A stretch of DNA of 64,000 nt from Branchiostoma belcheri (Eukaryota; Chordata; Leptocardii; Amphioxiformes; Branchiostomatidae). Under the pieces are notes generated by a model. It worked only from the letters and a program-made list of their open reading frames with translations, ran no database searches and was not told the origin of the DNA. Made by a program: the position numbers and the translations under genes. This document shows positions 49,501-53,352 of the stretch, one piece after another (position 1 is the first letter of the stretch; every line of letters starts with the position of its first letter). Location: the NCBI RefSeq assembly GCF_001625305.1, contig NW_017802379.1:6816960-6880959 (forward strand), written 5' to 3'.

Positions 49501-50495
49501 GCAGCAGCCCCTGGCCCTGGGCTACTTCATCTCCACAGCCCCCATCGGAGACATGCCCAAGTCCTTCTGGTCATCCTGTCCTCACGCTGAGGGCATCTGT
49601 CCAGTGTACCTCAAGGTGAGTCACACTAACATCTGGAAAAATTTCCCTATTTTGATTTTAGGAGATTTTTTTACTTGCTTACTTATCCTCTAGCGAGTGT
49701 CCTCATGCAAGGCCAATCACCATATGTTTGTATTTTCAGTCTGCGCTCCATGTGCACACCCCGGCTGTACAGCAGAACTCTGAAGAGATCCTCCAGTCTC
49801 GACACTCCCACCCCCTGGACTCCAACCTTACATGTGATGTACTCAGGTCAGTGTGCCAACTTAATCTTCACATGTAGATTTAAAATGTTCATATTCATTG
49901 ACCCTTCATTGACTAAAGCTTTGTTAAAGAACAACAATTTCAGATAGTATAGTCTAACAAACATGCATGCCGACACGCTGCCAGTGCTACCAAGCAGGCC
50001 CCATAACTTGTCCTTTAAACATTGAAGAAGTTCAATTTGTAAAGGAACCTTACCACCCTGTTGTTGTGCGGTCTTAGTCATAGTCTTTTGAGACTGACTG
50101 ACAGTGTCTAACATATTATAAGTATCTGTACATGTATAAGCACCAAACTTGTGGTTGAAAGTACATGTATTATTACAGACAGCTTTAAAGAACATTATGT
50201 AAAGAACATATTAAGAAGTGTACATTTTTGGTAGAGTTGATTGGTGGTACGTACATTTTTGTAGAGTTGACTGTGAGAGTGTTATAGTGTGGTTATGGTA
50301 TACATTGTAGATGGCCAAAGATACTGTGTTTTAATACCGATTTTTGTTTCCCCACCCAGGTATGTTTTGGAAAGCTACAATGCTTTGTCCTGGTTGACCT
50401 ACGACCCCGTGAGGAGGGACCGCCGCTCTTGCCTCCCCGTGCACATGGTGGTGCTGACCAAGCTCTACAACACCATGGCAACACTGTTGACGTAA
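4447..50495 (+). CDS. MED13: MED13/MED13L: Mediator kinase-module subunit 13 (5' end missing)
   Basis: MED13 is the large subunit that tethers the CDK8-cyclin C-MED12 kinase module to core Mediator and so controls RNA polymerase II transcription in the nucleus. I joined 27 exons by GT-AG sites and phase: 4447-4592, 5127-5315, 6288-6394 (or allelic 15123-15268, 15847-16035, 17306-17412), 23827-24077, 28977-29087 (or 33014-33124), 33499-34278, 35897-36078, 36742-36903, 37537-37673, 38044-38155, 38549-38907, 39265-40060, 40439-40555, 41075-41245, 41713-41939, 42354-42477, 42700-42759, 43032-43480, 45373-45564, 45999-46219, 46676-46818, 47428-47589, 48047-48232, 48826-49028, 49451-49615, 49740-49846, 50360-50495. 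One allele of each gives 5,995 nt in a single open frame (about 1,998 aa). Similarity to vertebrate MED13, recalled from memory, runs throughout, ending in the Med13_C block. About 150 N-terminal residues are absent. MED13 and MED13L are vertebrate paralogues, so the symbol stands for the pre-duplication gene. Confidence 0.93.
5127..5315 (+). CDS. MED13: MED13 exon b, allele 1
   Basis: 189 nt, acceptor tgtacag, donor ggtaagt. It encodes [20 protein letters not shown] then [10 protein letters not shown], matching the vertebrate CPFGLNGTLTG...GEWKQFYPI block of Med13_N. It ends with VAVEVVV and one base into the next codon. The allelic copy at 15847-16035 differs only by silent changes. Confidence 0.92.
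6288..6394 (+). CDS. MED13: MED13 exon c, allele 1
   Basis: 107 nt, acceptor tccatag, donor gtgaga. It encodes [16 protein letters not shown], matching the vertebrate AGVRMIYPACFVLVP segment. It ends in phase 0 after a Gln codon. The allelic copy at 17306-17412 differs by silent changes plus one conservative Val/Ile replacement (gtc/atc). Confidence 0.92.
6428..6760. mobile_element. PIF/Harbinger-type MITE (333 bp), allele 1
   Basis: Starts GGCCACACCAATTTGA and ends with the inverted form (TCAAATTGGTATGGCC), flanked by TAA on both sides (6425-6427 and 6761-6763). Its subterminal sequence resembles the longer element at 10481-12151, so they are probably one family. It is present in both alleles. 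Confidence 0.8.
7745..8752 (+). mobile_element. 5'-truncated non-LTR retrotransposon, allele-specific
   Basis: An open frame (7770-8432) encodes the C-terminal part of a Jockey/CR1-like reverse transcriptase: [47 protein letters not shown] ~300-bp 3' tail ends in (AAAC)n at about 8724-8748. The other allele (around 18700-18760) lacks it. Truncation at the 5' end is typical of target-primed reverse transcription. Exact ends are uncertain because the flanks have diverged. Confidence 0.82.
7770..8432 (+). pseudogene. Reverse-transcriptase C-terminal fragment (non-LTR)
   Basis: About 220 residues, open to a TGA stop. It covers only the thumb/connection region of the polymerase and has no catalytic FADD motif or endonuclease. 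It cannot be autonomous and is a dead 3' fragment. Confidence 0.8.
9098..9400 (+). mobile_element. tRNA-derived SINE, allele 1
   Basis: The head includes the B-box gggttcgaacccc (9150s). The body segment tgtttgaggagagacatacctcaagcacat is shared, in order, with the full-length SINE at 53846-54409. The tail is (AAAT)n at 9361-9390. The A-box side is eroded. Confidence 0.7.
10481..12151. mobile_element. PIF/Harbinger-type non-autonomous element, allele-specific
   Basis: A 1,671-bp element with ~34-bp terminal inverted repeats starting GGCCACACCAATTTA and continuing through GGTTAACGGATT on both ends. It is flanked by TTA (10478-10480 and 12152-12154). The other allele has a single TTA (20702-20704) and no element. 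Three-base TTA/TAA target duplications are typical of PIF/Harbinger. No transposase is visible inside. Confidence 0.85.
12548..12670. mobile_element. MITE-like repeat, internally deleted (123 bp), allele 1
   Basis: Begins cagggcttgaaat and ends atgtttcaagccctg, with near-perfect terminal inverted repeats. The other allele (21098-21250) has a longer internal part and lacks the left end. Confidence 0.6.
12690..13260. promoter_or_regulatory. Candidate conserved intronic element, allele 1 (interrupted)
   Basis: GC-richer block almost identical between alleles (12690-12974 plus 13174-13260 versus 21250-21655), with only a few substitutions. Flanking intron is far more diverged. In this allele it is split by the 200-bp retro-insertion. 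Regulatory role is inferred from the conservation contrast. Confidence 0.4.
12975..13173 (-). mobile_element. ~200-bp non-LTR/SINE 3' fragment, allele-specific
   Basis: Read on the minus strand it ends in a (AAATAAAG)n tail (12974-13003 on +). It interrupts sequence that is continuous in the other allele (gcttt|gctaggcg at 21551-21561). Target duplication is unclear. Confidence 0.65.
13550..14012. promoter_or_regulatory. Candidate conserved intronic element 2, allele 1
   Basis: About 460 bases with very few differences from 21990-22451, including cgctcatataaatgcgccgt and accaaccgtgtaattggtaa. It is cut by the gap at 14013. No conserved protein is encoded. Confidence 0.38.
14013..14032. other. 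Assembly gap (20 N)
   Basis: Fixed-length run of 20 N. The allele-1 block ends here in the middle of sequence that continues without a break at 22451 in allele 2. Confidence 0.99.
14033..15122. other. MED13: MED13 intron sequence before exon a, allele 2
   Basis: Holds a cluster of agtgtccgttgcc motifs (14252-14440), a 61-base palindrome (14582-14642) and, from 14830, sequence shared with allele 1. No exon is supported. Confidence 0.6.
14582..14642. repeat. 61-base palindrome with 29-base arms
   Basis: The arms cagatgtggccggcaacgga...cactacagc and their reverse complement match with one mismatch (cac/cat) around a three-base centre. Each arm carries the gtccgttgcc motif repeated nearby. Confidence 0.85.
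15123..15268 (+). CDS. MED13: MED13 exon a, allele 2 (allelic duplicate)
   Basis: Same 146-nt exon as 4447-4592, with the same splice sites and flanking intron. Splicing exon c (ending in phase 0) to this exon (starting in phase 2) would break the frame. The second copy is therefore not a usable tandem exon and is best read as the other haplotype. Confidence 0.88.
15847..16035 (+). CDS. MED13: MED13 exon b, allele 2 (allelic duplicate)
   Basis: 189 nt and identical in protein to 5127-5315. Silent third-position differences are visible in the LTG, GAAG and LPVAV codons. It has the same acceptor and donor. Confidence 0.9.
16150..16610. mobile_element. Older, interrupted relative of the hAT-type MITE, allele 2
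   Basis: The stretches gcaatgttttctt, gaaggttttagg, aaaggggaatgtga and the gtccggtgtaccagtacaca end parallel the internal and 3' sequence of 27726-28119 in order. About 260 bases of another repeat interrupt it (16220-16480). Its allele-1 counterpart is reduced to about 5465-5545. Confidence 0.5.
17306..17412 (+). CDS. MED13: MED13 exon c, allele 2 (allelic duplicate)
   Basis: 107 nt copy of 6288-6394, with Ile in place of Val before His-Cys-Glu-Glu. It is followed, as in allele 1, by an intronic Harbinger-type MITE inserted at the same place. Confidence 0.9.
17456..17772. mobile_element. PIF/Harbinger-type MITE (317 bp), allele 2
   Basis: Allelic counterpart of 6428-6760, with the same ends and TAA duplications (17453-17455 and 17773-17775). 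The insertion predates the split of these haplotypes. Confidence 0.8.
19275..19620 (+). mobile_element. tRNA-derived SINE, allele 2
   Basis: Allelic partner of 9098-9400 with a better-kept head (gtggttagagttg ... gggttcgaatccc). It also carries an extra body segment (gagtacctagcttaggtaag) seen in the full-length copy. The tail is AAAT-rich. Confidence 0.7.
21250..21655. promoter_or_regulatory. Candidate conserved intronic element, allele 2 (intact)
   Basis: Uninterrupted partner of 12690-13260. It includes CpG-bearing motifs gccccggcattgccgcg and tccgcgttactgtgc. No reading frame is conserved. Confidence 0.4.
21990..22900. promoter_or_regulatory. Candidate conserved intronic element 2 and adjoining GC-rich block, allele 2
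   Basis: The first half pairs with 13550-14012. The second half (22450-22890) has no allelic copy in the window. It is rich in CpG and short palindromes (cccgcggtgttaggggga, gtaccgcggcggttatgacg). No ORF or RNA gene is recognised. Confidence 0.36.
23305..23645. mobile_element. MITE-like repeat with CAGGGCT-GAAAT end
   Basis: Starts cagggctggaaataccacctg and contains repeated gtgcaggtaaaatt motifs in both orientations. Related copies lie at about 5325-5790, 12548-12670, 16740-16805, 21098-21250, 40097-40345 and 47663-48005. TIR type CAGGGCTYGAAAT recalls hAT elements, but I find no target duplication. Confidence 0.5.
23827..24077 (+). CDS. MED13: MED13 exon d (phosphodegron-bearing)
   Basis: 251 nt, acceptor tcccacag, donor gtaagt, phase 0 to 2. 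It encodes [15 protein letters not shown] then [12 protein letters not shown], matching vertebrate SVTLTPPTSPEE and LANHVVDRVWQE. The TPPTS core (23881-23895) corresponds to the FBXW7 phosphodegron described in human MED13/MED13L. It is the only coding exon between the two allelic blocks and is not duplicated. Confidence 0.92.
24078..24880. other. MED13: MED13 intron d/e, first part
   Basis: Non-coding. It contains the interspersed repeat at 24420-24610 and otherwise AT-rich sequence. No exon is supported. Confidence 0.6.
24420..24610. repeat. Interspersed repeat shared with 43790-43950
   Basis: Both contain, in order, gtctgagaaaa, catgttggcagaact or catgtttgcagaact, gcagaaaaaagaaag or gcagaagaaagaaag, ttatttgtt, and acagaagtgac. 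The copies sit in the introns after exons d and r. Confidence 0.55.
25210..25610. promoter_or_regulatory. CpG-island-like conserved block, allele 3
   Basis: Very CpG-rich (ctggcgcgcggcaatccatc, gctcgcgacgtccccgggac). It differs from the allelic copy 29690-30090 by a few bases, including a one-base indel that shifts every reading frame. This argues against coding and for a regulatory or internal-promoter role. Confidence 0.42.
25970..26330. mobile_element. MITE-like repeat with TTTCGAGCCCTG end, allele 3
   Basis: Begins gcaggcctcgaaattaaaa and ends ttagtttcgagccctgg, an inverted-repeat pair. Inside are several attgtccc motifs. The allelic copy at 30430-30770 has lost the right end. Confidence 0.45.
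26705..26870 (-). repeat. Retroelement-like 3' end (ctttattgcacaata...), several copies
   Basis: The motif ctttattgcacaataattg with ggtacaacatatagca resembles 31168-31260 (allelic) and 63521-63600 (aactttattgcacaacagtagtaccaggtacaat). On minus it reads as a 3' end carrying AATAAAG. Confidence 0.4.
27726..28119. mobile_element. hAT-type MITE (394 bp), allele-specific
   Basis: Terminal inverted repeats TAGTGATGCATACC / GGTATGCACCACTA (one mismatch), with an exact 8-bp target duplication GTTACAGT (27718-27725 and 28120-28127). The allelic block has one GTTACAGT (32157-32164) and no element. Inside are repeated short palindromic motifs (tccggactt...aagtccgga). There is no transposase. Confidence 0.87.
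28600..28815. repeat. ~220-bp interspersed repeat (four or more copies)
   Basis: Segments aaaacattgttgttgctctg, ggtaactggtgttgggtta and aatgtgtttgagtaagaa recur at 32640-32850 (allelic) and 49080-49310, and inverted at about 18960-19150. No terminal repeats were recognised. Confidence 0.6.
28977..29087 (+). CDS. MED13: MED13 exon e, allele 1
   Basis: 111 nt, acceptor ttgcag, donor gtaagaa, phase 2 to 2. It encodes [19 protein letters not shown], matching vertebrate VASWDFVEATQRTNCSCLR. An exact copy lies at 33014-33124. Because the length is 37 codons and the phases match, both copies could in principle be spliced in frame, but the surrounding duplication looks allelic. Confidence 0.92.
29195..29343 (+). 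mobile_element. SINE head fragment, allele 1, cut by gap
   Basis: A tRNA-like segment with gggagttcgaatccc (B-box-like), just downstream of exon e. The allelic copy is at 33232-33380. Confidence 0.5.
29344..29363. other. Assembly gap (20 N)
   Basis: Fixed-length run of 20 N. The base after it (29364) matches 24881, and the base before it (29343) matches 33380. Confidence 0.99.
29690..30090. promoter_or_regulatory. CpG-island-like conserved block, allele 4
   Basis: Partner of 25210-25610. The extra base after gtcgtgatc shifts all frames relative to the other allele. Confidence 0.42.
33014..33124 (+). CDS. MED13: MED13 exon e, allele 2 (allelic duplicate)
   Basis: Nucleotide-identical to 28977-29087, with the same splice sites and the same SINE-like sequence downstream. 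It lies in the block that starts directly after the N run at 29344-29363. Confidence 0.9.
33232..33380 (+). mobile_element. SINE head fragment, allele 2
   Basis: Same sequence as 29195-29343, without a gap. Confidence 0.5.
33499..34278 (+). CDS. MED13: MED13 exon f (Ser/Pro-rich linker)
   Basis: 780 nt, acceptor gttttcag, donor gtaagt, phase 2 to 2. It encodes a basic, Ser/Gly/Pro-rich region. The segment [20 protein letters not shown] aligns with vertebrate [18 protein letters not shown]. Further on, [11 protein letters not shown] matches IAWKYYKFPKK. It lies in the variable, probably disordered part of MED13. Confidence 0.92.
34279..35896. other. MED13: MED13 intron f/g
   Basis: 1.6-kb intron. 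It contains the SINE at 34340-34532 and a short acag/acgg tract (34736-34752). The phrase gaggtcaatgacctttgg occurs twice (about 35400 and 35620). No exon is supported. Confidence 0.6.
34340..34532 (+). mobile_element. tRNA-derived SINE with (AAAC)n tail
   Basis: Head with cgggttcaaatcccgcc. The body cttgtgcccttggaaaagacactttacacgact is shared with the SINE at 53846-54409. The tail is (AAAC)n at 34503-34532. It lies in the intron after MED13 exon f. Confidence 0.72.
35897..36078 (+). CDS. MED13: MED13 exon g
   Basis: 182 nt, acceptor tccttacag, donor gtacgt. It encodes [12 protein letters not shown] and [11 protein letters not shown], matching vertebrate KKPLKV and PKIDPYAFVEG. Phase 2 to 1. 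Confidence 0.9.
36079..36741. other. MED13: MED13 intron g/h
   Basis: 663 bases, AT-rich, nothing recognised beyond splice sites. Confidence 0.6.
36742..36903 (+). CDS. MED13: MED13 exon h (low complexity)
   Basis: 162 nt, acceptor aactccag, donor gtaagg. It encodes a Lys/Ser/Gln/Gly-rich hydrophilic stretch ([20 protein letters not shown] and on). Homology alone would not identify it. The phase 1 to 1 fit between exons g and i supports it. Confidence 0.82.
36990..37420 (+). mobile_element. SINE-like head joined to degenerate retrotransposon sequence
   Basis: The first part has a tRNA-like B-box (aggttcgattcctgg). The later part translates to [20 protein letters not shown], which resembles the W-x-P...R-GRP motif common near the end of some non-LTR polymerase ORFs. 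It lies in the intron after exon h. Confidence 0.4.
37537..37673 (+). CDS. MED13: MED13 exon i
   Basis: 137 nt, acceptor ttctgtag, donor gtacgt. It encodes [20 protein letters not shown], matching vertebrate [20 protein letters not shown]. Phase 1 to 0. Confidence 0.92.
37780..37990. repeat. MED13: Imperfect ~135-bp tandem duplication in intron i/j
   Basis: The phrase tagaaagtgcagggcaacaa with aaaactctctcaa recurs about 135 bases later, followed in both cases by agtaaa and gaaagtagaactagaaaaa. Confidence 0.65.
38044..38155 (+). CDS. MED13: MED13 exon j (low complexity)
   Basis: 112 nt, acceptor ttatacag, donor gtaagg, phase 0 to 1. It encodes a Ser/Ala/Gly-rich linker ending [10 protein letters not shown]. 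Support comes from splice sites and phase continuity rather than conservation. Confidence 0.82.
38156..38548. other. MED13: MED13 intron j/k
   Basis: 393 bases, nothing recognised beyond splice sites. Confidence 0.6.
38549..38907 (+). CDS. MED13: MED13 exon k
   Basis: 359 nt, acceptor ctgtccag, donor gtacga, phase 1 to 0. It encodes [20 protein letters not shown], then [20 protein letters not shown] and [20 protein letters not shown]. These match vertebrate ADLHKMYPTPPS, IEVDEGFCSP, IKDFSYVYKP and [20 protein letters not shown] in the same order. This is one of the best-conserved linker-proximal blocks. Confidence 0.95.
39265..40060 (+). CDS. MED13: MED13 exon l (Cys-rich block)
   Basis: 796 nt, acceptor tcttctag, donor gtgagt, phase 0 to 1. 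It contains a T/P/S-rich part ([12 protein letters not shown]). This is followed by [32 protein letters not shown] and [15 protein letters not shown], which match the vertebrate Cys-rich segment. The paired cysteines could coordinate metal, but that is inference. A long open frame on the opposite strand is a compositional mirror. Confidence 0.95.
40097..40345. mobile_element. MED13: MITE-like repeat in the intron before MED13 exon m
   Basis: Shares acttgaaataccacctgc, gtgcaggtaaaattgg and ctggtgcaggtaattttcaa with the family at 23305-23645. It fills most of a 378-base intron. Confidence 0.55.
40439..40555 (+). CDS. MED13: MED13 exon m
   Basis: 117 nt, acceptor ttgtttag, donor gtgaga, phase 1 to 1. 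It encodes [19 protein letters not shown] and CQHTWPPP, matching vertebrate DCCNDCYLALEHGRQFMDN and CLHPWSKR. It is flanked upstream by a MITE-like repeat and downstream by a 20-bp minisatellite. Confidence 0.92.
40630..40990. repeat. MED13: 20-bp minisatellite, intron m/n
   Basis: About 17 imperfect units of tctcaatgtcttgtagaaag, with indels. It fills most of the intron between MED13 exons m and n. Confidence 0.88.
41075..41245 (+). CDS. MED13: MED13 exon n
   Basis: 171 nt, acceptor acccccag, donor gtatgt, phase 1 to 1. It encodes [20 protein letters not shown] and [15 protein letters not shown], nearly identical in pattern to vertebrate [20 protein letters not shown] and QGPLTWQQFHKMAGR. 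This is the start of the MID/PIWI-like half of MED13. Confidence 0.95.
41424..41512. repeat. MED13: Foldback repeat in intron n/o
   Basis: The arms tacttaggatatttggattt and the reverse complement of ataagaaaatcacgaatatc pair over about 26 bases. The whole is bracketed by direct copies of aagcactcaacta (from 41379 and 41515), possibly a target duplication. Confidence 0.55.
41713..41939 (+). CDS. MED13: MED13 exon o
   Basis: 227 nt, acceptor caaaccag, donor gtaagc, phase 1 to 0. It encodes [50 protein letters not shown] and [13 protein letters not shown]. These align with the MID_MedPIWI region of vertebrate MED13. Confidence 0.95.
41940..42353. other. MED13: MED13 intron o/p
   Basis: 414 bases, nothing recognised beyond splice sites. 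Confidence 0.6.
42354..42477 (+). CDS. MED13: MED13 exon p
   Basis: 124 nt, acceptor ccattag, donor gtcagt, phase 0 to 1. It encodes [19 protein letters not shown] and VDEWFNKL, matching vertebrate SCRLGQHRPV, LTDGIMRVG and VAEWFSQA. Confidence 0.94.
42700..42759 (+). CDS. MED13: MED13 exon q (60-nt microexon)
   Basis: 60 nt, acceptor tccatcag, donor gtaagt, phase 1 to 1. It encodes [16 protein letters not shown], matching vertebrate [16 protein letters not shown]. It is the shortest exon of the gene and would be easy to miss by homology alone. Confidence 0.93.
43032..43480 (+). CDS. MED13: MED13 exon r
   Basis: 449 nt, acceptor tccgtacag, phase 1 to 0. It encodes a Ser/Thr/Asn/Pro/Gly-rich insert followed by [12 protein letters not shown] and [14 protein letters not shown], matching vertebrate AIVVYIIDPFTY and WTLGLLRCFLEMVQ. 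The donor gttggt is weak, and the intron begins at once with a 24-bp minisatellite whose first unit contains that donor. Confidence 0.93.
43482..43750. repeat. MED13: 24-bp minisatellite starting at the exon r donor
   Basis: About 11 units of ttggtatcacaccaacgttt plus ctac. Because 24 is a multiple of three, several frames stay open on both strands, giving artificial repeat proteins. The first unit includes the splice donor of exon r. Confidence 0.9.
43751..45372. other. MED13: MED13 intron r/s, non-repeat part
   Basis: 1.6 kb. 43790-43950 is an interspersed repeat shared with 24420-24610. 44090-44410 is a less AT-rich block with gcggcgatgctagc, catcgtaattgactttgcgg and other motifs, a possible conserved element. 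45230-45355 is shared with the intron before exon v. Confidence 0.5.
45230..45355. repeat. MED13: Intron segment shared with 47195-47345
   Basis: tcacagatatcagtatg, ggataggattgattca, and tgcgttggatgcctttaa appear in the same order in the introns before exons s and v (47205-47345). Confidence 0.6.
45373..45564 (+). CDS. MED13: MED13 exon s
   Basis: 192 nt, acceptor ctcctcag, donor gtgaga, phase 0 to 0. It encodes [28 protein letters not shown] and [13 protein letters not shown], matching the Med13_C domain (vertebrate IIPCQYLLQP, YPQHLKSLAFSAFTQCRR). Confidence 0.94.
45562..45955. repeat. MED13: ~195-bp tandem duplication carrying a decoy splice donor
   Basis: Unit 1 (45562-45756) begins with the true donor context ggtgagagaacta. 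Unit 2 (45760-45955) begins with the same ggtgagagaacta but has no exon in front. Both contain gcttgtaatattgttaaaac, then gagctctgcagttatg and gctagaggtctctt. Confidence 0.8.
45999..46219 (+). CDS. MED13: MED13 exon t
   Basis: 221 nt, acceptor ccacatag, donor gtgagg, phase 0 to 2. It encodes [35 protein letters not shown] and [11 protein letters not shown], matching vertebrate LYAPPFILAPVKDKQTEL and YCLSHDQRWILASCTDL. This is the core of the PIWI-like Med13_C domain. Confidence 0.96.
46220..46675. other. MED13: MED13 intron t/u
   Basis: 456 bases, nothing recognised beyond splice sites. Confidence 0.6.
46676..46818 (+). CDS. MED13: MED13 exon u
   Basis: 143 nt, acceptor ctctgcag, donor gtaggt, phase 2 to 1. 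It encodes [36 protein letters not shown], matching vertebrate KFGLQKLWEWCLGLVQMS and [18 protein letters not shown]. Confidence 0.96.
46819..47427. other. MED13: MED13 intron u/v
   Basis: 609 bases. 47195-47345 is the repeat shared with 45230-45355. Otherwise nothing is recognised. Confidence 0.55.
47428..47589 (+). CDS. MED13: MED13 exon v
   Basis: 162 nt, acceptor tcctgtag, donor gtacgt, phase 1 to 1. It encodes [28 protein letters not shown] and [16 protein letters not shown], matching vertebrate [28 protein letters not shown] and SPSILSACLVAMEPQG. Confidence 0.95.
47663..48005. mobile_element. MED13: MITE-like repeat in the intron before MED13 exon w
   Basis: Starts cagggctcgaaataattca and ends ggattttgagccttg, with gtgcaggt motifs inside. 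It finishes about 40 bases before the exon w acceptor. Confidence 0.55.
48047..48232 (+). CDS. MED13: MED13 exon w
   Basis: 186 nt, acceptor ccctacag, donor gtgggt, phase 1 to 1. It encodes [27 protein letters not shown] and [10 protein letters not shown], matching vertebrate [27 protein letters not shown] and NLDLAFNPN. Confidence 0.94.
48611..48766. repeat. MED13: Long foldback repeat just upstream of MED13 exon x
   Basis: The left arm (48611-48665: gatactggagttttctttta, cacaaccaaaatttctcacc, and on) and right arm (48706-48766) are reverse complements at about 90% over ~55 bases. The loop is ~40 bases. Direct copies of gttgtagtaactg lie on both sides (about 48597 and 48800). Confidence 0.82.
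48826..49028 (+). CDS. MED13: MED13 exon x
   Basis: 203 nt, acceptor cgttacag, donor gtaagt, phase 1 to 0. It encodes [16 protein letters not shown], then [16 protein letters not shown] and a Gly/Ser-rich tail, matching the vertebrate [25 protein letters not shown] segment in order. A long foldback repeat lies just upstream of the acceptor. Confidence 0.92.
49029..49450. other. MED13: MED13 intron x/y
   Basis: 422 bases, largely a copy (49080-49310) of the ~220-bp interspersed repeat also at 28600-28815. Confidence 0.6.
49451..49615 (+). CDS. MED13: MED13 exon y
   Basis: 165 nt, acceptor tccccag, donor gtgagt, phase 0 to 0. It encodes [20 protein letters not shown] and [18 protein letters not shown], matching vertebrate [20 protein letters not shown] and WFWSACPQAQYQCPLFLK. 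Confidence 0.95.
49740..49846 (+). CDS. MED13: MED13 exon z
   Basis: 107 nt, acceptor tattttcag, donor gtcagt, phase 0 to 2. It encodes [18 protein letters not shown] and [15 protein letters not shown], matching vertebrate ASLHLHVPSVQSDELLH and [15 protein letters not shown]. Confidence 0.94.
49847..50359. other. MED13: MED13 last intron
   Basis: 513 bases, AT-rich, nothing recognised beyond splice sites. Confidence 0.6.
50360..50495 (+). CDS. MED13: MED13 terminal coding exon with stop
   Basis: 136 nt, acceptor ccacccag, phase 2 to the TAA at 50493-50495. It encodes [37 protein letters not shown] and ends MATLLT, matching the vertebrate C-terminus ([36 protein letters not shown]). Confidence 0.96.
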
Positions 50496-52606
50496 CAGTA
50501 GCTATGACAACGGTATCCATAGCAACCGTGGCTTCCAAGGCATCCTGAGACAGACTTTTTTCTCATAGCAATTTTTTGGACGCAAAACTTGTTTCCTTCG
50601 AAACAGAACATGATGCTGTGTGTATCTGTTTACAGCTGGTCGTCATGGTGATGCCCGTTACTATAGCAACTGGGGTGAAGGTAGTACAGTTTTCTGGTGC
50701 AGTTTTCCCACCACTCGCTATTTTTGGTGATTTTTGTTGTGGAATTGGCAAAACAGTAGAGCATCTGCCACAATTTTTTCTCACTTAGACAATGATACAG
50801 TACTTGTTTCATCTTAGGAAAGGTGATAAGTTTTCTCAGTTGACACAAATTCTTTTTTGGCTGGTTACTTCTGAGGCAAGTGCTGCAAATGAAAATGAAA
50901 TGAGCAATAGTATCTGCCCAGAGAAAGTTCCGTTTTTGACAAGGTGCCGATACAAAGTCGGCGGTTACAATAACTTTTCAGTAGTACTTCATATTTCTGT
51001 TTCTGTCATCTGCAATTCCAAAGAACAACTAACAATTCAGTATTCCCTCTCGATCAAACATGAGCATATGGGTATTAGGGTTTCTTTTCACCCTAACCAA
51101 CATAACCCAAACCAAAGTATAGACTCTCACTTGCTTACATTTCAATGTCTATCAGACACCTTCGTCAGAGCTTCTGCCTGGAGTACTGCTTCTCGCCGCT
51201 AGCAGTTTATGTATCCGATGAAGGTGGTGCTTTTGCTGCTAGAACACAATCCCAAACGTGGCAAAAGTTTTCTAGCAAAACATAAGCAGGTAAGAGTCAA
51301 TACCAGTTCTGTAAAAAGAAACTGTAATACCCTATGCTGTACTAACCAGATAAAACTAATTTCCGAAGGCAAACCTGAACATCTCATGTCTGTCTGTACA
51401 TGCATGTTTTTTTTTGTGTGTGTTGAAAGGGAGAGCAGCAGCAGTCCATGAAATGGACAATGTTGTGATTGTCGCAGGTTTAGAGAATGAGAATTCAGTG
51501 TTTTTAAGTTGCTGCCACGACCCACTCTCAAACATTCAATAATGAATTCATGCTCAGTATTTTGTTAAGACTAGTTTAGGTTCCACAAATTCTTTCAACT
51601 GCTGTAGACCTTTTTTATCTTCAAAATTAATTTCATCCTTGATTACTACTGCCTTTATCATGAAATTTAGCAAATGAAGTTACCTCAAATTCTCACCATT
51701 TGGTTTAATTTTTTAAGGTCAACTCTTACGAAGTACAACATAGCTATCATTGAAAACATGACCACTCTCTCGGTACTAAGTACCCGTCAAATGAATTCTT
51801 CCAAATTGTTGATGAGACATTTAAAATTGCTTTCCTTTTTATGTAAATGCTTTGTTAGCTAAAATATACAGTAGATCCTGCTCTTTTCTTTCACAGTTTC
51901 AGATGTAAACTTGTTTAAAGAAGGCAAAGATAAAATTGGTTTTGACTAACATCTCGAAACTTGCAGCACATATTTTTTCATCCTCAATCTTCCATTGTAT
52001 TAGGATTCTTTTTAATTCCTTAGTTGTAAGACTGCAGAGAAAGGCAAAACTACAGTTGAGGGACATGTCTGTATTTGTTGCTTTTTGTACTTACCGGTAT
52101 GAATCTTTGGAAGGCCAGTATGCTTCCCCTGTTGGCTAAATGGAGCAGTCCGGGTTGCCACTTTCTTAGCTTGGAGGAACGTACCAAAATCGGTGGTAGT
52201 GGGTGGGTGCAGATCCATGATGACCAAAGCTTACAGATCGCAGAGTTTGCACGTCGAGTCAAAATCCATGTAAATAAATTGGTATATTTTTGTGAGTCCC
52301 CTTCGATCACTCAACTGTACTGCACAGTGCTCTCAAAAATTGCCGACCCTGGCAGTTGACATTGGTGAATTTTGTATGTACCGTGATATTTTTGTGACCT
52401 GAATATAAGTGTCTGTGTACGATGTGTTCTTGATGATACTGCCTTTGCTCTCTCTTAGATGCCTAAGTAATGAAAATGTACTGTGTGTGTATACACTACC
52501 TGCAAAATATATATATCTATAAATATATGTATATTATATCTACATAGTACCATGTATGTACCAGACCAGATTCTTGTAAATCTATTTTATACAAATGGAA
52601 GACTTT

Positions 52607-52612
52607 AATAAA
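52607..52612 (+). promoter_or_regulatory. MED13: Candidate poly(A) signal (proximal)
   Basis: AATAAA about 2.1 kb past the MED13 stop, followed within 10-25 bases by a T/G-rich tract (ttattgtttgtgtctg). Confidence 0.5.
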
Positions 52613-53346
52613 TTATTGTTTGTGTCTGAGGACAGCCAGATGACTAATTTTATGTATGTACACTGTGTACTTGTACAAAAAAAATGGCAAAACCTTCAGG
52701 GACGCAGTCAAGGGACGGGAAAGGACCGTTACTATGGCAACAGGAGATTTTTCTGTCAAGACTTGTCAGAAAGCTACGTTTTTATGAATTTAGTTACTGT
52801 AAAAAATGATTGCCATATATTTGGTCCCTATGTCTCTGATGATGCCACCCAGTGCTACTTAATTAATGACTTGAATATCATCTAATTTCTCCCATGCTGT
52901 GTAAGGTATTGTTTTATAATTTGTGCCTCGGAATGGAAGGCTGCAAAATTTTGTACAATATGTTGGTTCAAGAGCATGTGAAACTTAATTAATTTAAGAA
53001 TTTTTGCTTCAATGATAGGATTCTGTTGCACAAGATGCAGCGAACATAAGTCGAGCTGCCGAGCATGCGTCGTGCCCTAGCTTTGTACATAGAAAAAAAA
53101 ATAGTGGGACACGAAAAGATGTATATTATTTCTCCAAATGTCCACTCTCAATGTGTTACGATAAATGTTCTACTTTGGGGCAGGAGACTGGTCTGAATAT
53201 CGTTCGTGGTGGCTGCTGTCCGATGTCAGTGTGGGGTCCAGCGAGCGAGCCAGGCGGCCGTACCGACCGTAGCCTCCCGCCCGTGGTGGCGAGGTTTACC
53301 CCCCCACCACGATGGGTTTCTACTTTTCCACGTGATTTGTAGAGTC

Positions 53347-53352
53347 AATAAA
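53347..53352 (+). promoter_or_regulatory. MED13: Candidate poly(A) signal (distal)
   Basis: AATAAA followed about 30 bases later by gctgtgtggtttctc, a typical G/T-rich downstream element. It is the last clear signal before a SINE-bearing intergenic region. Confidence 0.55.
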